5,967 bases of DNA, taken from Gammaproteobacteria bacterium (GTDB lineage Bacteria; Pseudomonadota; Gammaproteobacteria; Xanthomonadales; Marinicellaceae). The DNA lies in contig JAUHXW010000193.1 in NCBI GenBank assembly GCA_030426705.1, positions 1 through 5,967 on the forward strand. Reading direction: 5' to 3'. Position 1 is the first letter of the stretch. Each line of letters starts with the position of its first letter. The position numbers and the translations under genes are program-made. The notes below the pieces were generated by a model, which saw only the letters and a program-made list of their open reading frames with translations, was not told the DNA's origin and ran no database searches. Positions 1-5,002 of the stretch are shown here, piece by piece.

Positions 1-199
1 AATTTGGGGCAAGGTTTACCGCTTTTTTGGCGTGGTCTAAAGCCACACCCAGTTTATTCAATCGACTGTTGGCATGAGCCATGCCAAAATGTGCTTCATC
101 GTTATTTTGATCTTGTTGTAAAAGGTCTTGATAGCCTTTAACAGCTTCTTCAAACTGGCCTTTATTGTGTAGTTCTTTTATGTTTTCAAGTTGACTCAT
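1..199 (-). CDS. TPR-repeat protein, N-terminal fragment (cut by left edge)
   Basis: Reading leftward from an ATG at 199, 66 codons stay open to the window edge; the protein begins MSQLENIKELHNKGQFEEAV. Residues about 5-32 form one tetratricopeptide unit (GQFEEA then a Y..LL helix) and residues about 34-66 a second (helix DEAHFGMAHANSRL, then ALDHAKKAVNLAP), with the small, aromatic and proline residues expected of TPR helix pairs. TPR units are protein-protein docking scaffolds; the remaining domain, which would define its role, lies outside the window. No signal peptide is seen, so it is probably cytoplasmic. Its ATG overlaps the TGA of the YheT-like gene (ATGA, 196-199), so it is very likely the third gene of that operon and translationally coupled. 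The Shine-Dalgarno is weak (a GAG about 10 bases upstream), which fits coupling. TPR assignment is firm; specific function unknown. Confidence 0.85.
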   Translation of the reverse strand, partial: MSQLENIKELHNKGQFEEAVKGYQDLLQQDQNNDEAHFGMAHANSRLNKLGVALDHAKKAVNLAPN

Positions 200-1155
200 T
201 TTTTTATCTCGCTAATAACGTGATCTTCAATCCAGGAGCGCATGCGCCAACCCTGGATGAAGCCACAGTGTCCACCGTGGGCGGTGGTTAATATCCTGAC
301 CTGTGGCAGGCGGTCAATTGTACTAAAATCCTTGAAAGGAATCACGGGATCATCCCATGAGGTGATGATATCGGTAGGACAATCAATGCTTCGAATGACA
401 TCCGGGGTGATGGCATAGCCATTGAAATAATCATCGGTGCTGCTGTATTCAGTGTGAGCGACAATTAATTTTTGCGTTAAGCGCTCAAGGTTATCTTCTT
501 GTTGCCAACTGTGATCACTGAAAATATGTGGAAACAACTGGTGTTTGATGTGCAAGGATCGCTTCCATTTGCGCAGGAAATATTTGTTGTAGAGTTTGGA
601 TGCATGAATGGCTTGCATGCTGTGTTTGGGAATGATCGGTGGTGATACGGCAAACACCTGCTTGAAAGCCAGGCCCGCTTGTTCGGCTTTGGCTGCGACC
701 CGCAAAGCGAAGTTTCCTCCCAGAGAAAAACCACACATCACAAACTGTTTTTCCGGGAATTGTGCTTGAATGTGTTGCACAGCCATAACCACTTCATCAA
801 TTCGACATGAATGGAACAATTCCTCATTCATGTGGTGTGAATCGCCATGATCACGCAAATTCAAACGATAAATATCCAGGCCTTGTTGATACAAGCTGTC
901 GGCCAAAAGTTGAATATAAGTTGAGTTTGAGCTGCCTTCCCAACCATGCAGAAGTATAGCTATGGTGTCAGAATCCTGTGTGTTTTTCGTATAAAACCCA
1001 AGCAATGTTGCCAATGGGGTATTTATTTTTTGTTTGATTTCTTGCTCAATCACTGGATTACTTTTACGCAAGCGCAGCAAGCGAATTTTGGAGCTGGCTA
1101 AAATCGATTGCAGGTGTTTGTTTTTAGGCTTGATGGTTGGCTGACATATAATCAT
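196..1155 (-). CDS. YheT/EMB8-type alpha/beta hydrolase
   Basis: A 319-residue alpha/beta hydrolase of the YheT/EMB8 group, predicted carboxylesterases with poorly defined substrates. Seen: the family's N-terminal HLQSIL signature (14-19), the oxyanion-hole segment HGWEG (70-74), RDHGDS (101-106), the nucleophile elbow GFSLGGN with Ser144, an acid in WDDP (Asp268 or Asp269, more likely 269) and the catalytic histidine in GGHCGF (His296). The triad therefore looks intact, and the length is close to E. coli YheT (about 340). No signal peptide or membrane span is seen, so it is probably cytoplasmic. The ATG at 1155 is chosen because AGGAG sits 10 bases upstream and because a later start would remove HLQSIL. 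The start lies inside the PlsC-like gene (32-base overlap) and the stop overlaps the TPR gene by 4 bases. Co-transcription with an acyltransferase hints at a lipid ester substrate; this is inference only. Confidence 0.9.
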   Translation of the reverse strand: MIICQPTIKPKNKHLQSILASSKIRLLRLRKSNPVIEQEIKQKINTPLATLLGFYTKNTQDSDTIAILLHGWEGSSNSTYIQLLADSLYQQGLDIYRLNLRDHGDSHHMNEELFHSCRIDEVVMAVQHIQAQFPEKQFVMCGFSLGGNFALRVAAKAEQAGLAFKQVFAVSPPIIPKHSMQAIHASKLYNKYFLRKWKRSLHIKHQLFPHIFSDHSWQQEDNLERLTQKLIVAHTEYSSTDDYFNGYAITPDVIRSIDCPTDIITSWDDPVIPFKDFSTIDRLPQVRILTTAHGGHCGFIQGWRMRSWIEDHVISEIKK

Positions 1156-1909
1156 TTTTCAGCAACTCCTGTTCAACAAAAGACCGAGCCTGCAGTGTCA
1201 CTGCCCTGGCTCCTGCATCGTAATCCGTCACCAAATCGCCACAATGAATTTCTACTGTTGAATTGGGTAGAGTCAAGATGCGCCAGACATGGGTGAGGAA
1301 CAATTCGTTATTCAAAAATCCAACCTGATCATTGCGGCTGCCATCTTTGTTGAGAAATTTAATCGCCACTGGTAACACCGGTGTGCGTGTTTCTACCGCT
1401 GCATGAACCAATTGACGATGAAAAGTCCTGAGGTGGCTGCCATCCGTTACGGTTCCTTCTGGAAATACAGCAACCGAGCGTCCGTTTTGTAATCTTTTTT
1501 TGATTTGGTTCAACACCCCTTTGCGTGATTTTGCATTGCCTCTTTTTAAAAACAAGGTATCACCGGCCATGGTAATCAAACCAACGACAGGCCAGTATTT
1601 AATCTCGCTTTTGGCCACAAAACCGGCCAACATCAATGAATGGATGATGGGTATATCCAGCCAGGAAACGTGGTTCGCTACCAGAAATACCGGTGACTTG
1701 GGTTTTTGTCCATGCACATAAACTTTGAGGCCACAAATAAAACAAAGCAACCTTGACCAATAGACCAAAAAGAACTCATTGGTCCTGTGGTTTTTAAATA
1801 ACTTGGCCAATAGAATTCCCAAAATCACAAATGGCAACACAAAAACCAATGCCAGAATAAAAGCGGAAATCCGCAATAAAAATCTGATGATGTGAATGAC
1901 CGTATTCAA
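1124..1909 (-). CDS. PlsC-like 1-acylglycerol-3-phosphate O-acyltransferase
   Basis: A 261-residue lysophospholipid acyltransferase of the PlsC family. PlsC enzymes transfer an acyl chain to lysophosphatidic acid to make phosphatidic acid at the cytoplasmic membrane. Seen: a hydrophobic N-terminal anchor (about 9-36), motif I NHVSWLD with the catalytic H(X4)D pair His80/Asp85, the motif II region FVAKSEIKYWPVVG followed by LFLKRG (119-124), motif III FPEGT (149-153) and motif IV VLPV (178-181). All four motifs are intact and the length is normal for the family. The start is TTG at 1909: the next in-frame ATG (Met93) would lose motif I, and no ATG or GTG occurs before the upstream in-frame stop at 1973-1975. 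No good Shine-Dalgarno is visible, so translation may be modest. It is the first gene of the acyltransferase-hydrolase-TPR run. A lyso-ornithine-lipid acyltransferase (OlsA-like) role cannot be excluded, so no symbol is given. Confidence 0.9.
   Translation of the reverse strand: MNTVIHIIRFLLRISAFILALVFVLPFVILGILLAKLFKNHRTNEFFLVYWSRLLCFICGLKVYVHGQKPKSPVFLVANHVSWLDIPIIHSLMLAGFVAKSEIKYWPVVGLITMAGDTLFLKRGNAKSRKGVLNQIKKRLQNGRSVAVFPEGTVTDGSHLRTFHRQLVHAAVETRTPVLPVAIKFLNKDGSRNDQVGFLNNELFLTHVWRILTLPNSTVEIHCGDLVTDYDAGARAVTLQARSFVEQELLKNDYMSANHQA
1166..1170 (-). promoter_or_regulatory. Ribosome binding site for the YheT-like gene, inside plsC-like coding sequence
   Basis: The minus strand reads AGGAG here, 10 bases before the ATG at 1155. 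It lies within the last 16 codons of the PlsC-like gene, so ribosomes can start the hydrolase internally despite the 32-base overlap. It decides the start in favour of 1155. Confidence 0.7.
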
Positions 1910-1942
1910 AGTGATGGGTTCAGGGAAAATGACAAGCCGGAC

Positions 1943-1971
1943 ATTATAAAAGAAATGTAAGGATTTTGCAT
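1943..1971 (-). promoter_or_regulatory. Candidate sigma70 promoter of the acyltransferase operon
   Basis: On the minus strand a perfect TATAAT lies at 1948-1943. Seventeen bases upstream is ATGCAA (1971-1966), only 3 of 6 matches to the -35 consensus. A start near 1936 would give a leader of roughly 27 bases before the TTG at 1909. The -10 is strong and well placed; the -35 is weak, so strength or activator need is uncertain. It lies in the 126-base gap after the esterase gene, in which I see no convincing terminator, so some readthrough from the esterase is possible. Confidence 0.5.
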
Positions 1972-2035
1972 TCTACCTTCAATTCTTTGGTCACGAATCA
2001 AGCAAAGATCTCTTATAATAAATGGTCGAAGTACT

Positions 2036-2875
2036 TCAGTCTGTTGCTTGTGCGTATAAAAAGGCCAATCCTTCGTAGGCAGCCAAATGTAAGGTATCGC
2101 CATGATCAAGTTGCTCAAAATATTGAAACTTGAGTCGATTAACCGCTGGCTGTATTTGCTTTAATTTGTCAGCCAATTTTTTAGCGCCTTGCTCCATAAC
2201 TTCACCTTCTTTACCCACGGCAATAAAAACCGATTGATTGTTTACAAGCCTTTTAGGCGTTTCTTGCAACAAAGATTCGTCATCCCACCACATGCTTGGG
2301 CTGACGATTAAATAGTGATTAAATAAGTGAGGGTATTTGAACAAAATCTCTGTGGCCAATAAGCCACCCAAAGACTGACCAATAACAGTCTTTTCTTCTG
2401 TGATGCGGTATGTTTTGGCAACCAATGGTTGTAATTCCTGTTCCAGGAATTGGATGAATTGAGCAGAGCCTCCAGTTGTTGGAAAGTCCTTCAAGTCTTT
2501 TTCATTACTTGTTGGGAAGGTGAAATCATGCTTGCGATCAACATTCGCTATACCAACCACAATTGATTCAGGAATCATATTTATCCAGGAAAACGAGCCA
2601 AATTGAACCAGACCCGCAATATGAATGAAATCTTCATCTGCAGAACCATCCAACAAGTAAATGACTGGATATTTTTTATCTGAAGATCGATAACTTTGTG
2701 GGAGATATACATTGATGGTTCGTGGTTGTTGCAAGATTTTTGAGTCCCAGGTTAGGGTGTCGCCAAGGATAAATGGCTGAGTGTCGATTTTGTCAGATTG
2801 CTGACTGGTTTCAGCCTGGCTGAATTGGCTTAGAAATAAGCATGCAGTGATAATAAATACGATGAGCTGTTTCAT
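2036..2875 (-). CDS. Secreted alpha/beta esterase, IroE/COG2819-like (putative esterase family)
   Basis: A 279-residue exported serine hydrolase of the putative-esterase family (Pfam esterase D / enterochelin-esterase type, COG2819). It begins MKQLIVFIITACLFLSQFSQ, a good Sec signal peptide with probable cleavage after Ala21. Domain signs: strand and turn YLLDG (73-77), nucleophile elbow GQSLGG with Ser168, SPSMWWDD (192-199) as typically seen after the elbow in this family, an acidic cluster GKEGE (221-225) that probably supplies the acid, and the catalytic histidine in LDHGD (His258). Relatives include siderophore esterases and uncharacterised acyl esterases. No siderophore gene or clear Fur box is present here, so the substrate is unknown. 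The ATG at 2875 is preferred over an in-frame TTG at 2902 because it starts the signal peptide directly and the best promoter would begin transcription at about 2899, after the TTG. No clear Shine-Dalgarno is visible. An ITAC lipobox-like motif ends at Cys12, but hydrophobicity continues past it, so lipidation is less likely. Confidence 0.88.
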   Translation of the reverse strand: MKQLIVFIITACLFLSQFSQAETSQQSDKIDTQPFILGDTLTWDSKILQQPRTINVYLPQSYRSSDKKYPVIYLLDGSADEDFIHIAGLVQFGSFSWINMIPESIVVGIANVDRKHDFTFPTSNEKDLKDFPTTGGSAQFIQFLEQELQPLVAKTYRITEEKTVIGQSLGGLLATEILFKYPHLFNHYLIVSPSMWWDDESLLQETPKRLVNNQSVFIAVGKEGEVMEQGAKKLADKLKQIQPAVNRLKFQYFEQLDHGDTLHLAAYEGLAFLYAQATD

Positions 2876-2905
2876 GGTTATGATGATGGGTTGAAAATTC
2901 AAAAC

Positions 2906-2934
2906 ATTCTACCGGTTTACCCATGAGCTGTGGA
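2906..2934 (-). promoter_or_regulatory. Candidate sigma70 promoter of the secreted esterase
   Basis: The minus strand carries TCCACA (2934-2929, 4 of 6 matches to the -35 consensus), a 17-base spacer and TAGAAT (2911-2906, 5 of 6 matches to the -10). Transcription would begin near 2899, about 24 bases before the ATG at 2875. It is the best-matched two-box promoter in the window. Confidence 0.55.
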
Positions 2935-2941
2935 AGTAAAC
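2915..2941 (-). repeat. Inverted repeat GTTTAC-N15-GTAAAC over the esterase -35 (operator candidate)
   Basis: GTTTAC at 2915-2920 and GTAAAC at 2936-2941 are perfect 6-base inverted arms, centres 21 bases apart (two helical turns). The -35 box at 2929-2934 sits between them. This geometry suits a dimeric regulator binding one face of the DNA and controlling the esterase. With only 6-base arms, chance is possible. Confidence 0.3.
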
Positions 2942-2996
2942 TTTCAATCAAAAAATAATCACATGGTCTCAGGCCCGGGCTACAAGGCAGCGATTT

Positions 2997-3030
2997 TCAG
3001 ACCTCATCAGAATTTGTCAGCATTTTTCAG
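2997..3030 (+). repeat. Four TCAG units spaced exactly 10 bases apart (phased direct repeats)
   Basis: TCAG occurs at 2997-3000, 3007-3010, 3017-3020 and 3027-3030, and GCAG at 2987-2990 keeps the same phase. The six bases before each copy are variable but T-rich in three of the four (ending TTTTCAG, TTGTCAG, TTTTCAG). The array lies 65 bases before the ATG of the small secreted protein, in the divergent region shared with the esterase. I see no good sigma70 promoter between the array and that gene (best is TTGTGG at 3048 with a 3-of-6 -10 at 3071), so an activator array is a reasonable reading, but unproven. Confidence 0.4.
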
Positions 3031-3094
3031 AACCAAATAAGGTGCCCTTGTGGTAATTTGCCTACTGTTTTAGCAACATATCGGGTTAAGTATC

Positions 3095-3334
3095 ATGAAA
3101 AGAAATAGGATGCTTGGTTTACTTTTTTTGACAGCAATGGAGCTTCATGGGCAGACATTGCAGTTAGAAAAGCAGGTCATGGTTTCAGGTGGCCAGGCTT
3201 CTGGCGGACAATTTAAAGTCTCAAGCAGTGTGGGTCAAATCATCACAGAGAAATCCGCTGGTGGACAATTTGCTGTTCAAGCCGGTTTTTGGCAGGTGAA
3301 CAATGACTTGATTTTTGAAGATGAGTTTGAATGA
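3095..3334 (+). CDS. Small secreted protein with GGQF repeats and IFxxxFE tail
   Basis: A 79-residue protein with a Sec signal peptide (MKRN followed by a hydrophobic stretch to about residue 18, cleavage near Gly19), leaving a mature chain of only about 60 residues. That chain holds two copies of a short unit, SGGQFKV (36-42) and AGGQFAV (55-61), with SVGQ (45-48) between and AGFWQ (63-67) after. This matches the S-GG-x-F-x-L...GxxGQ...GGxF...GGFW pattern I know from many secreted proteins of unknown function in planctomycetes and gammaproteobacteria. It ends DLIFEDEFE (71-79), close to an IFxDGFE C-terminal tail that I recall in Marinicella and Xanthomonadales exported proteins; that is memory, not a search result. 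The Shine-Dalgarno is poor. The stop lies 8 bases before the next ATG, so the two genes are very probably co-transcribed. Function unknown. Confidence 0.72.
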   Translation: MKRNRMLGLLFLTAMELHGQTLQLEKQVMVSGGQASGGQFKVSSSVGQIITEKSAGGQFAVQAGFWQVNNDLIFEDEFE

Positions 3335-3337
3335 GGA
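3333..3337 (+). promoter_or_regulatory. Ribosome binding site GAGGA deciding the start at 3343
   Basis: GAGGA lies 5 bases before the ATG at 3343 and overlaps the TGA stop (3332-3334) of the small secreted gene. It favours 3343 over the ATG at 3331, which overlaps the stop codon and has no such site. Terminating ribosomes would be placed directly on it, suggesting coupling of the two genes. Confidence 0.65.
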
Positions 3338-3342
3338 ATAAC

Positions 3343-4659
3343 ATGAGCAAAATAGGTAAAAGTTTATTTATTTGGGTGAGCGTGATGTACAGTTTGTCTT
3401 TACTGGCTGGACCGGTTGGCAGTCAATTCACTTATCAAGGCAGCTTAACCGACAATGGTTCTCCGGCAACAGGTGAATATGATATTTGGTTTGAATTACT
3501 GGAAAATGAATCAGATAACTTTCCTTTGGCCGATCAGGTTTTTGAAAATGTTGAGGTAGACAAAGGGTTGTTTTCGGTAGAGTTGGATTTTGGCGCAGGC
3601 GTTTTTACCGGTGATGATTATTTTATCCGTGTGTTAGTCCGGCCGGGCGATTCTACTGACACTTACACCTTGCTCGAGCCGGTACAAAGAATCAATGCCA
3701 CACCCTATGCGGTTCAGTCTGAATTTTTGGACGATGCAGAAGCCATTGCTGGTCAGGTTTTGAAGTTTAATGGCAGCGAGTGGGCGCCGGCAAATGATTC
3801 TGCATCACAGTGGAGTGACCGAACAAATGGTATCGCCTATAACAATGGCAATGTACTGATCGGTGGCTCAAACAACAATCAGGTATCCACCGACACCAGT
3901 TTATTCATTGAAACTTCGGCAGGCGACAGTCCATTGCGTGCCAGGATTAATGGCAGTACCAAATTCCAGGTACACAGCAACGGCGGCACTAACATCGGTG
4001 GTGGTCCTACAGCCGCAGACAATGGTCTTTATGTGACAGGTGAGACAACTGTGAATGATGATTTGACAGTCAATGGTGTCACCTATCTGGACAGAACTTC
4101 GATTTTGTCACCCAATGGCGTTGATCCGATGGTGGTCAGTGTCAATGGTCAATTTGCTTTGCAAGTGTCTGATAACCTTGGCGTGAATGTGGGCGCCGCC
4201 AATGCCAATGTCATTCCGCCACCAAACAGTGGATTGTACGTGCAAGGTGAAACTGAGTTGAATCAAAAAACCACCATCACAGATGACTTGGAAATCTCGG
4301 GCGATGCCAAGCACAGCAATGCGTCCAATGCTTATGGCTTTGCCAAAGCCGGTGTTTCATTTTCATGCGGCAATGCGGGAAGCCTTGTTCATGACTATTT
4401 CAACAACATCAATGACAGCCCAATCACCGTGAGCAATGGCAACAATTTTGGTGTTTGTGTGATTAACATCCCTTTTTCATACCAGGGGCTGTTTTTTGTG
4501 ACCAATGCCGAATACAACCAAGGGGCAGTACCTATTTTGGCCAACTGTAATCAGAGTTTAGTTGGGGCTGGTAGTGAAGTGGTGGTTTGTCGAGTCAGAG
4601 ATATGGCCGCTGACAGTAACATAGTCACAGCATCCAAAGTCACCCTGATGATGTTCTGA
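3343..4659 (+). CDS. Secreted FTYQG-domain protein with tail-fibre-like beta repeats
   Basis: A 438-residue exported protein. From the ATG at 3343 (MSKIGKSLFIW...) it has a signal peptide to about residue 22 (SLLA before GPVGS). Residues about 27-127 form the module that starts QFTYQGSLTDNGSPATGEYD and ends RINATPYAV, with GLFSVELDFG between; I know it as the N-terminal domain of many secreted tail-fibre-domain proteins. Next come three related beta-type units: NVLIGG...SLFIET (170-191), TNIGGG...GLYVTGE (216-234) and VNVGAA...GLYVQGE (281-303). They recall the VGIGT...LxVxG repeats of adhesin and phage tail-fibre stalks. The last 110 residues form a separate domain with four cysteines (342, 372, 402, 416) and little similarity to anything I recognise; two disulfides would be plausible outside the cytoplasm. 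It lacks the peptidase S74 chaperone domain often found at the end of such proteins. It probably forms a surface or secreted fibre; biochemical role unknown. Confidence 0.8.
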   Translation: MSKIGKSLFIWVSVMYSLSLLAGPVGSQFTYQGSLTDNGSPATGEYDIWFELLENESDNFPLADQVFENVEVDKGLFSVELDFGAGVFTGDDYFIRVLVRPGDSTDTYTLLEPVQRINATPYAVQSEFLDDAEAIAGQVLKFNGSEWAPANDSASQWSDRTNGIAYNNGNVLIGGSNNNQVSTDTSLFIETSAGDSPLRARINGSTKFQVHSNGGTNIGGGPTAADNGLYVTGETTVNDDLTVNGVTYLDRTSILSPNGVDPMVVSVNGQFALQVSDNLGVNVGAANANVIPPPNSGLYVQGETELNQKTTITDDLEISGDAKHSNASNAYGFAKAGVSFSCGNAGSLVHDYFNNINDSPITVSNGNNFGVCVINIPFSYQGLFFVTNAEYNQGAVPILANCNQSLVGAGSEVVVCRVRDMAADSNIVTASKVTLMMF

Positions 4660-4704
4660 CCGTGTTTGTTTTTACATAAAAAAAGTTATAACAGGCTTGC
4701 CCAC

Positions 4705-4762
4705 TATCACTCCGTTTCATTTGACCTTTGACTTCTCTATAATGCCCAGAAGCGGAGTGATA
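4705..4762 (+). repeat. 14-base inverted repeat enclosing the promoter
   Basis: The left arm TATCACTCCGTTTC (4705-4718) pairs with the right arm GAAGCGGAGTGATA (4749-4762): 10 perfect bases, one G-T wobble, then 3 more. The 30-base loop contains TATAAT (4738-4743), so the left arm covers the expected -35 zone and the right arm begins at the expected transcription start. As DNA this is operator-like; as RNA it could form only in transcripts reading through from the upstream gene. No U-tract follows, so it is a poor intrinsic terminator. Confidence 0.6.
4738..4743 (+). promoter_or_regulatory. Perfect -10 box (candidate mpl leader promoter)
   Basis: TATAAT is an exact consensus -10; transcription would start near 4750. 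The -35 is poor: windows 16 to 18 bases upstream score at most 3 of 6, and the TTGACC at 4721-4726 is only 11 bases away, too close. With a strong -10 and weak -35 inside an inverted repeat, a regulated promoter is plausible. I found no better promoter between here and mpl. Confidence 0.45.
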
Positions 4763-4765
4763 AAT

Positions 4766-4813
4766 TTGCTGGCCCAGAAAAAGTCCATCCTGGCCTTATT
4801 TAAGGTTCGGTAA
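4766..4813 (+). CDS. Possible 15-codon leader peptide (speculative)
   Basis: A TTG at 4766 follows GGAG (4754-4757) by 8 bases and opens a 15-codon frame, MLAQKKSILALFKVR (initiator read as Met), ending TAA at 4811-4813. The stop is 11 bases before the terminator-like stem at 4825. The order promoter, short frame, terminator resembles an attenuator leader. The peptide is leucine- and lysine-rich (three internal Leu, three Lys) without a striking run of one amino acid. The GGAG is part of GGAGTGAT, which can also pair with ATCACTTC at 4818-4825 and would then be hidden. With such a short frame and a TTG start, chance is quite possible. Confidence 0.2.
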   Translation: MLAQKKSILALFKVR

Positions 4814-4824
4814 AAAAATCACTT

Positions 4825-4858
4825 CATCGCAAAAGCATGATTTTGCTGATGTCTTTTT
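4825..4858 (+). terminator. Terminator-like hairpin with T-run, between promoter and mpl
   Basis: CATCGCAAAA (4825-4834) pairs with TTTTGC-T-GATG (4841-4851), 10 base pairs with one bulged T at 4847 and a 6-base loop, followed by TCTTTTT (4852-4858). The form is that of a Rho-independent terminator, with a stem weaker than usual because four pairs are A-T at the loop end. It would end transcripts from the 4738 promoter after about 109 bases, giving either a small RNA or an attenuator in front of mpl. It could also serve as the end of the secreted-protein operon. Confidence 0.5.
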
Positions 4859-4864
4859 ACATTA

Positions 4865-4904
4865 CTTGAGCCCAGAGACTCAAGGTGGCACTTCTATATG
4901 CCAC
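4865..4904 (+). other. Two abutting 20-base hairpins of identical geometry
   Basis: CTTGAG (4865-4870) pairs with CTCAAG (4879-4884), loop of 8. Immediately after, GTGGCA (4885-4890) pairs with TGCCAC (4899-4904), loop of 8. Both have perfect 6-base stems and no base between them. The stem sequences differ, so this is not a simple duplication; equal geometry suggests a structural RNA or a protein-binding module. Confidence 0.45.
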
Positions 4905-4925
4905 ACAGTCGACCAGAAAATGCTG

Positions 4926-4977
4926 GATAGAACACGCTTAATGGTCGAAATATTCAGTAAAATGAAGTGTGTTTATC
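4926..4977 (+). other. Long bulged stem in the mpl leader
   Basis: GATA-G-AACACGCTT (4926-4939) pairs with AAGTGTGTT-TATC (4965-4977): 13 pairs including one wobble pair, with one bulged G at 4930 and a 25-base loop. It is the longest hairpin downstream of the terminator-like element and lies 45 bases before the mpl ATG. Confidence 0.4.
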
Positions 4978-4986
4978 TTATGAAAC

Positions 4987-5002
4987 AAATGCTTAAGCAT
5001 TT
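4987..5002 (+). repeat. Perfect 16-base palindrome just before the mpl start
   Basis: AAATGCTTAAGCATTT is self-complementary; as RNA it gives a 6-pair stem with a TTAA loop, followed by two more T. It ends 20 bases before the mpl ATG and abuts the only weak Shine-Dalgarno candidate (AGG, 5006-5008). It could be an operator, or affect ribosome access; it is too A/T-rich to be a convincing terminator. Confidence 0.4.

Noticed and set aside
477..736. Two minus-strand frames inside the YheT-like gene
   Set aside because: Alternate-frame shadows of a gene with an intact catalytic triad.
1108..1721. Plus-strand frames opposite the acyltransferase and hydrolase (1108-1296, 1500-1721)
   Set aside because: Antisense shadows of well-supported minus-strand genes; no start signals or domains.
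1906..2118. 70-codon minus-strand frame overlapping the esterase end and the gap before the acyltransferase
   Set aside because: Over a third of it is an alternate frame of the esterase gene, and the rest covers the promoter region; no family resemblance.
2840..2875. ITAC at the esterase N-terminus as a lipoprotein cleavage site
   Set aside because: The hydrophobic stretch before Cys12 is short and continues beyond it, and a good signal peptidase I site (FSQA) follows; not excluded, but less likely.
2876..2902. Longer esterase start at TTG 2902
   Set aside because: It adds nine residues before a canonical signal peptide and would lie upstream of the predicted transcription start.
3331..3342. 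Earlier ATG at 3331 for the FTYQG-domain protein
   Set aside because: No ribosome binding site; GAGGA is correctly placed for the ATG at 3343, which begins the signal peptide.
4108..4314. Minus-strand frame inside the FTYQG-domain gene
   Set aside because: Antisense shadow of a gene with a good signal peptide and repeats.
4669..4682. TTTTT-ACAT-AAAAA dyad after the FTYQG-domain gene as a terminator
   Set aside because: The stem is only A-T pairs and has no following T-run; far too weak for an intrinsic terminator.
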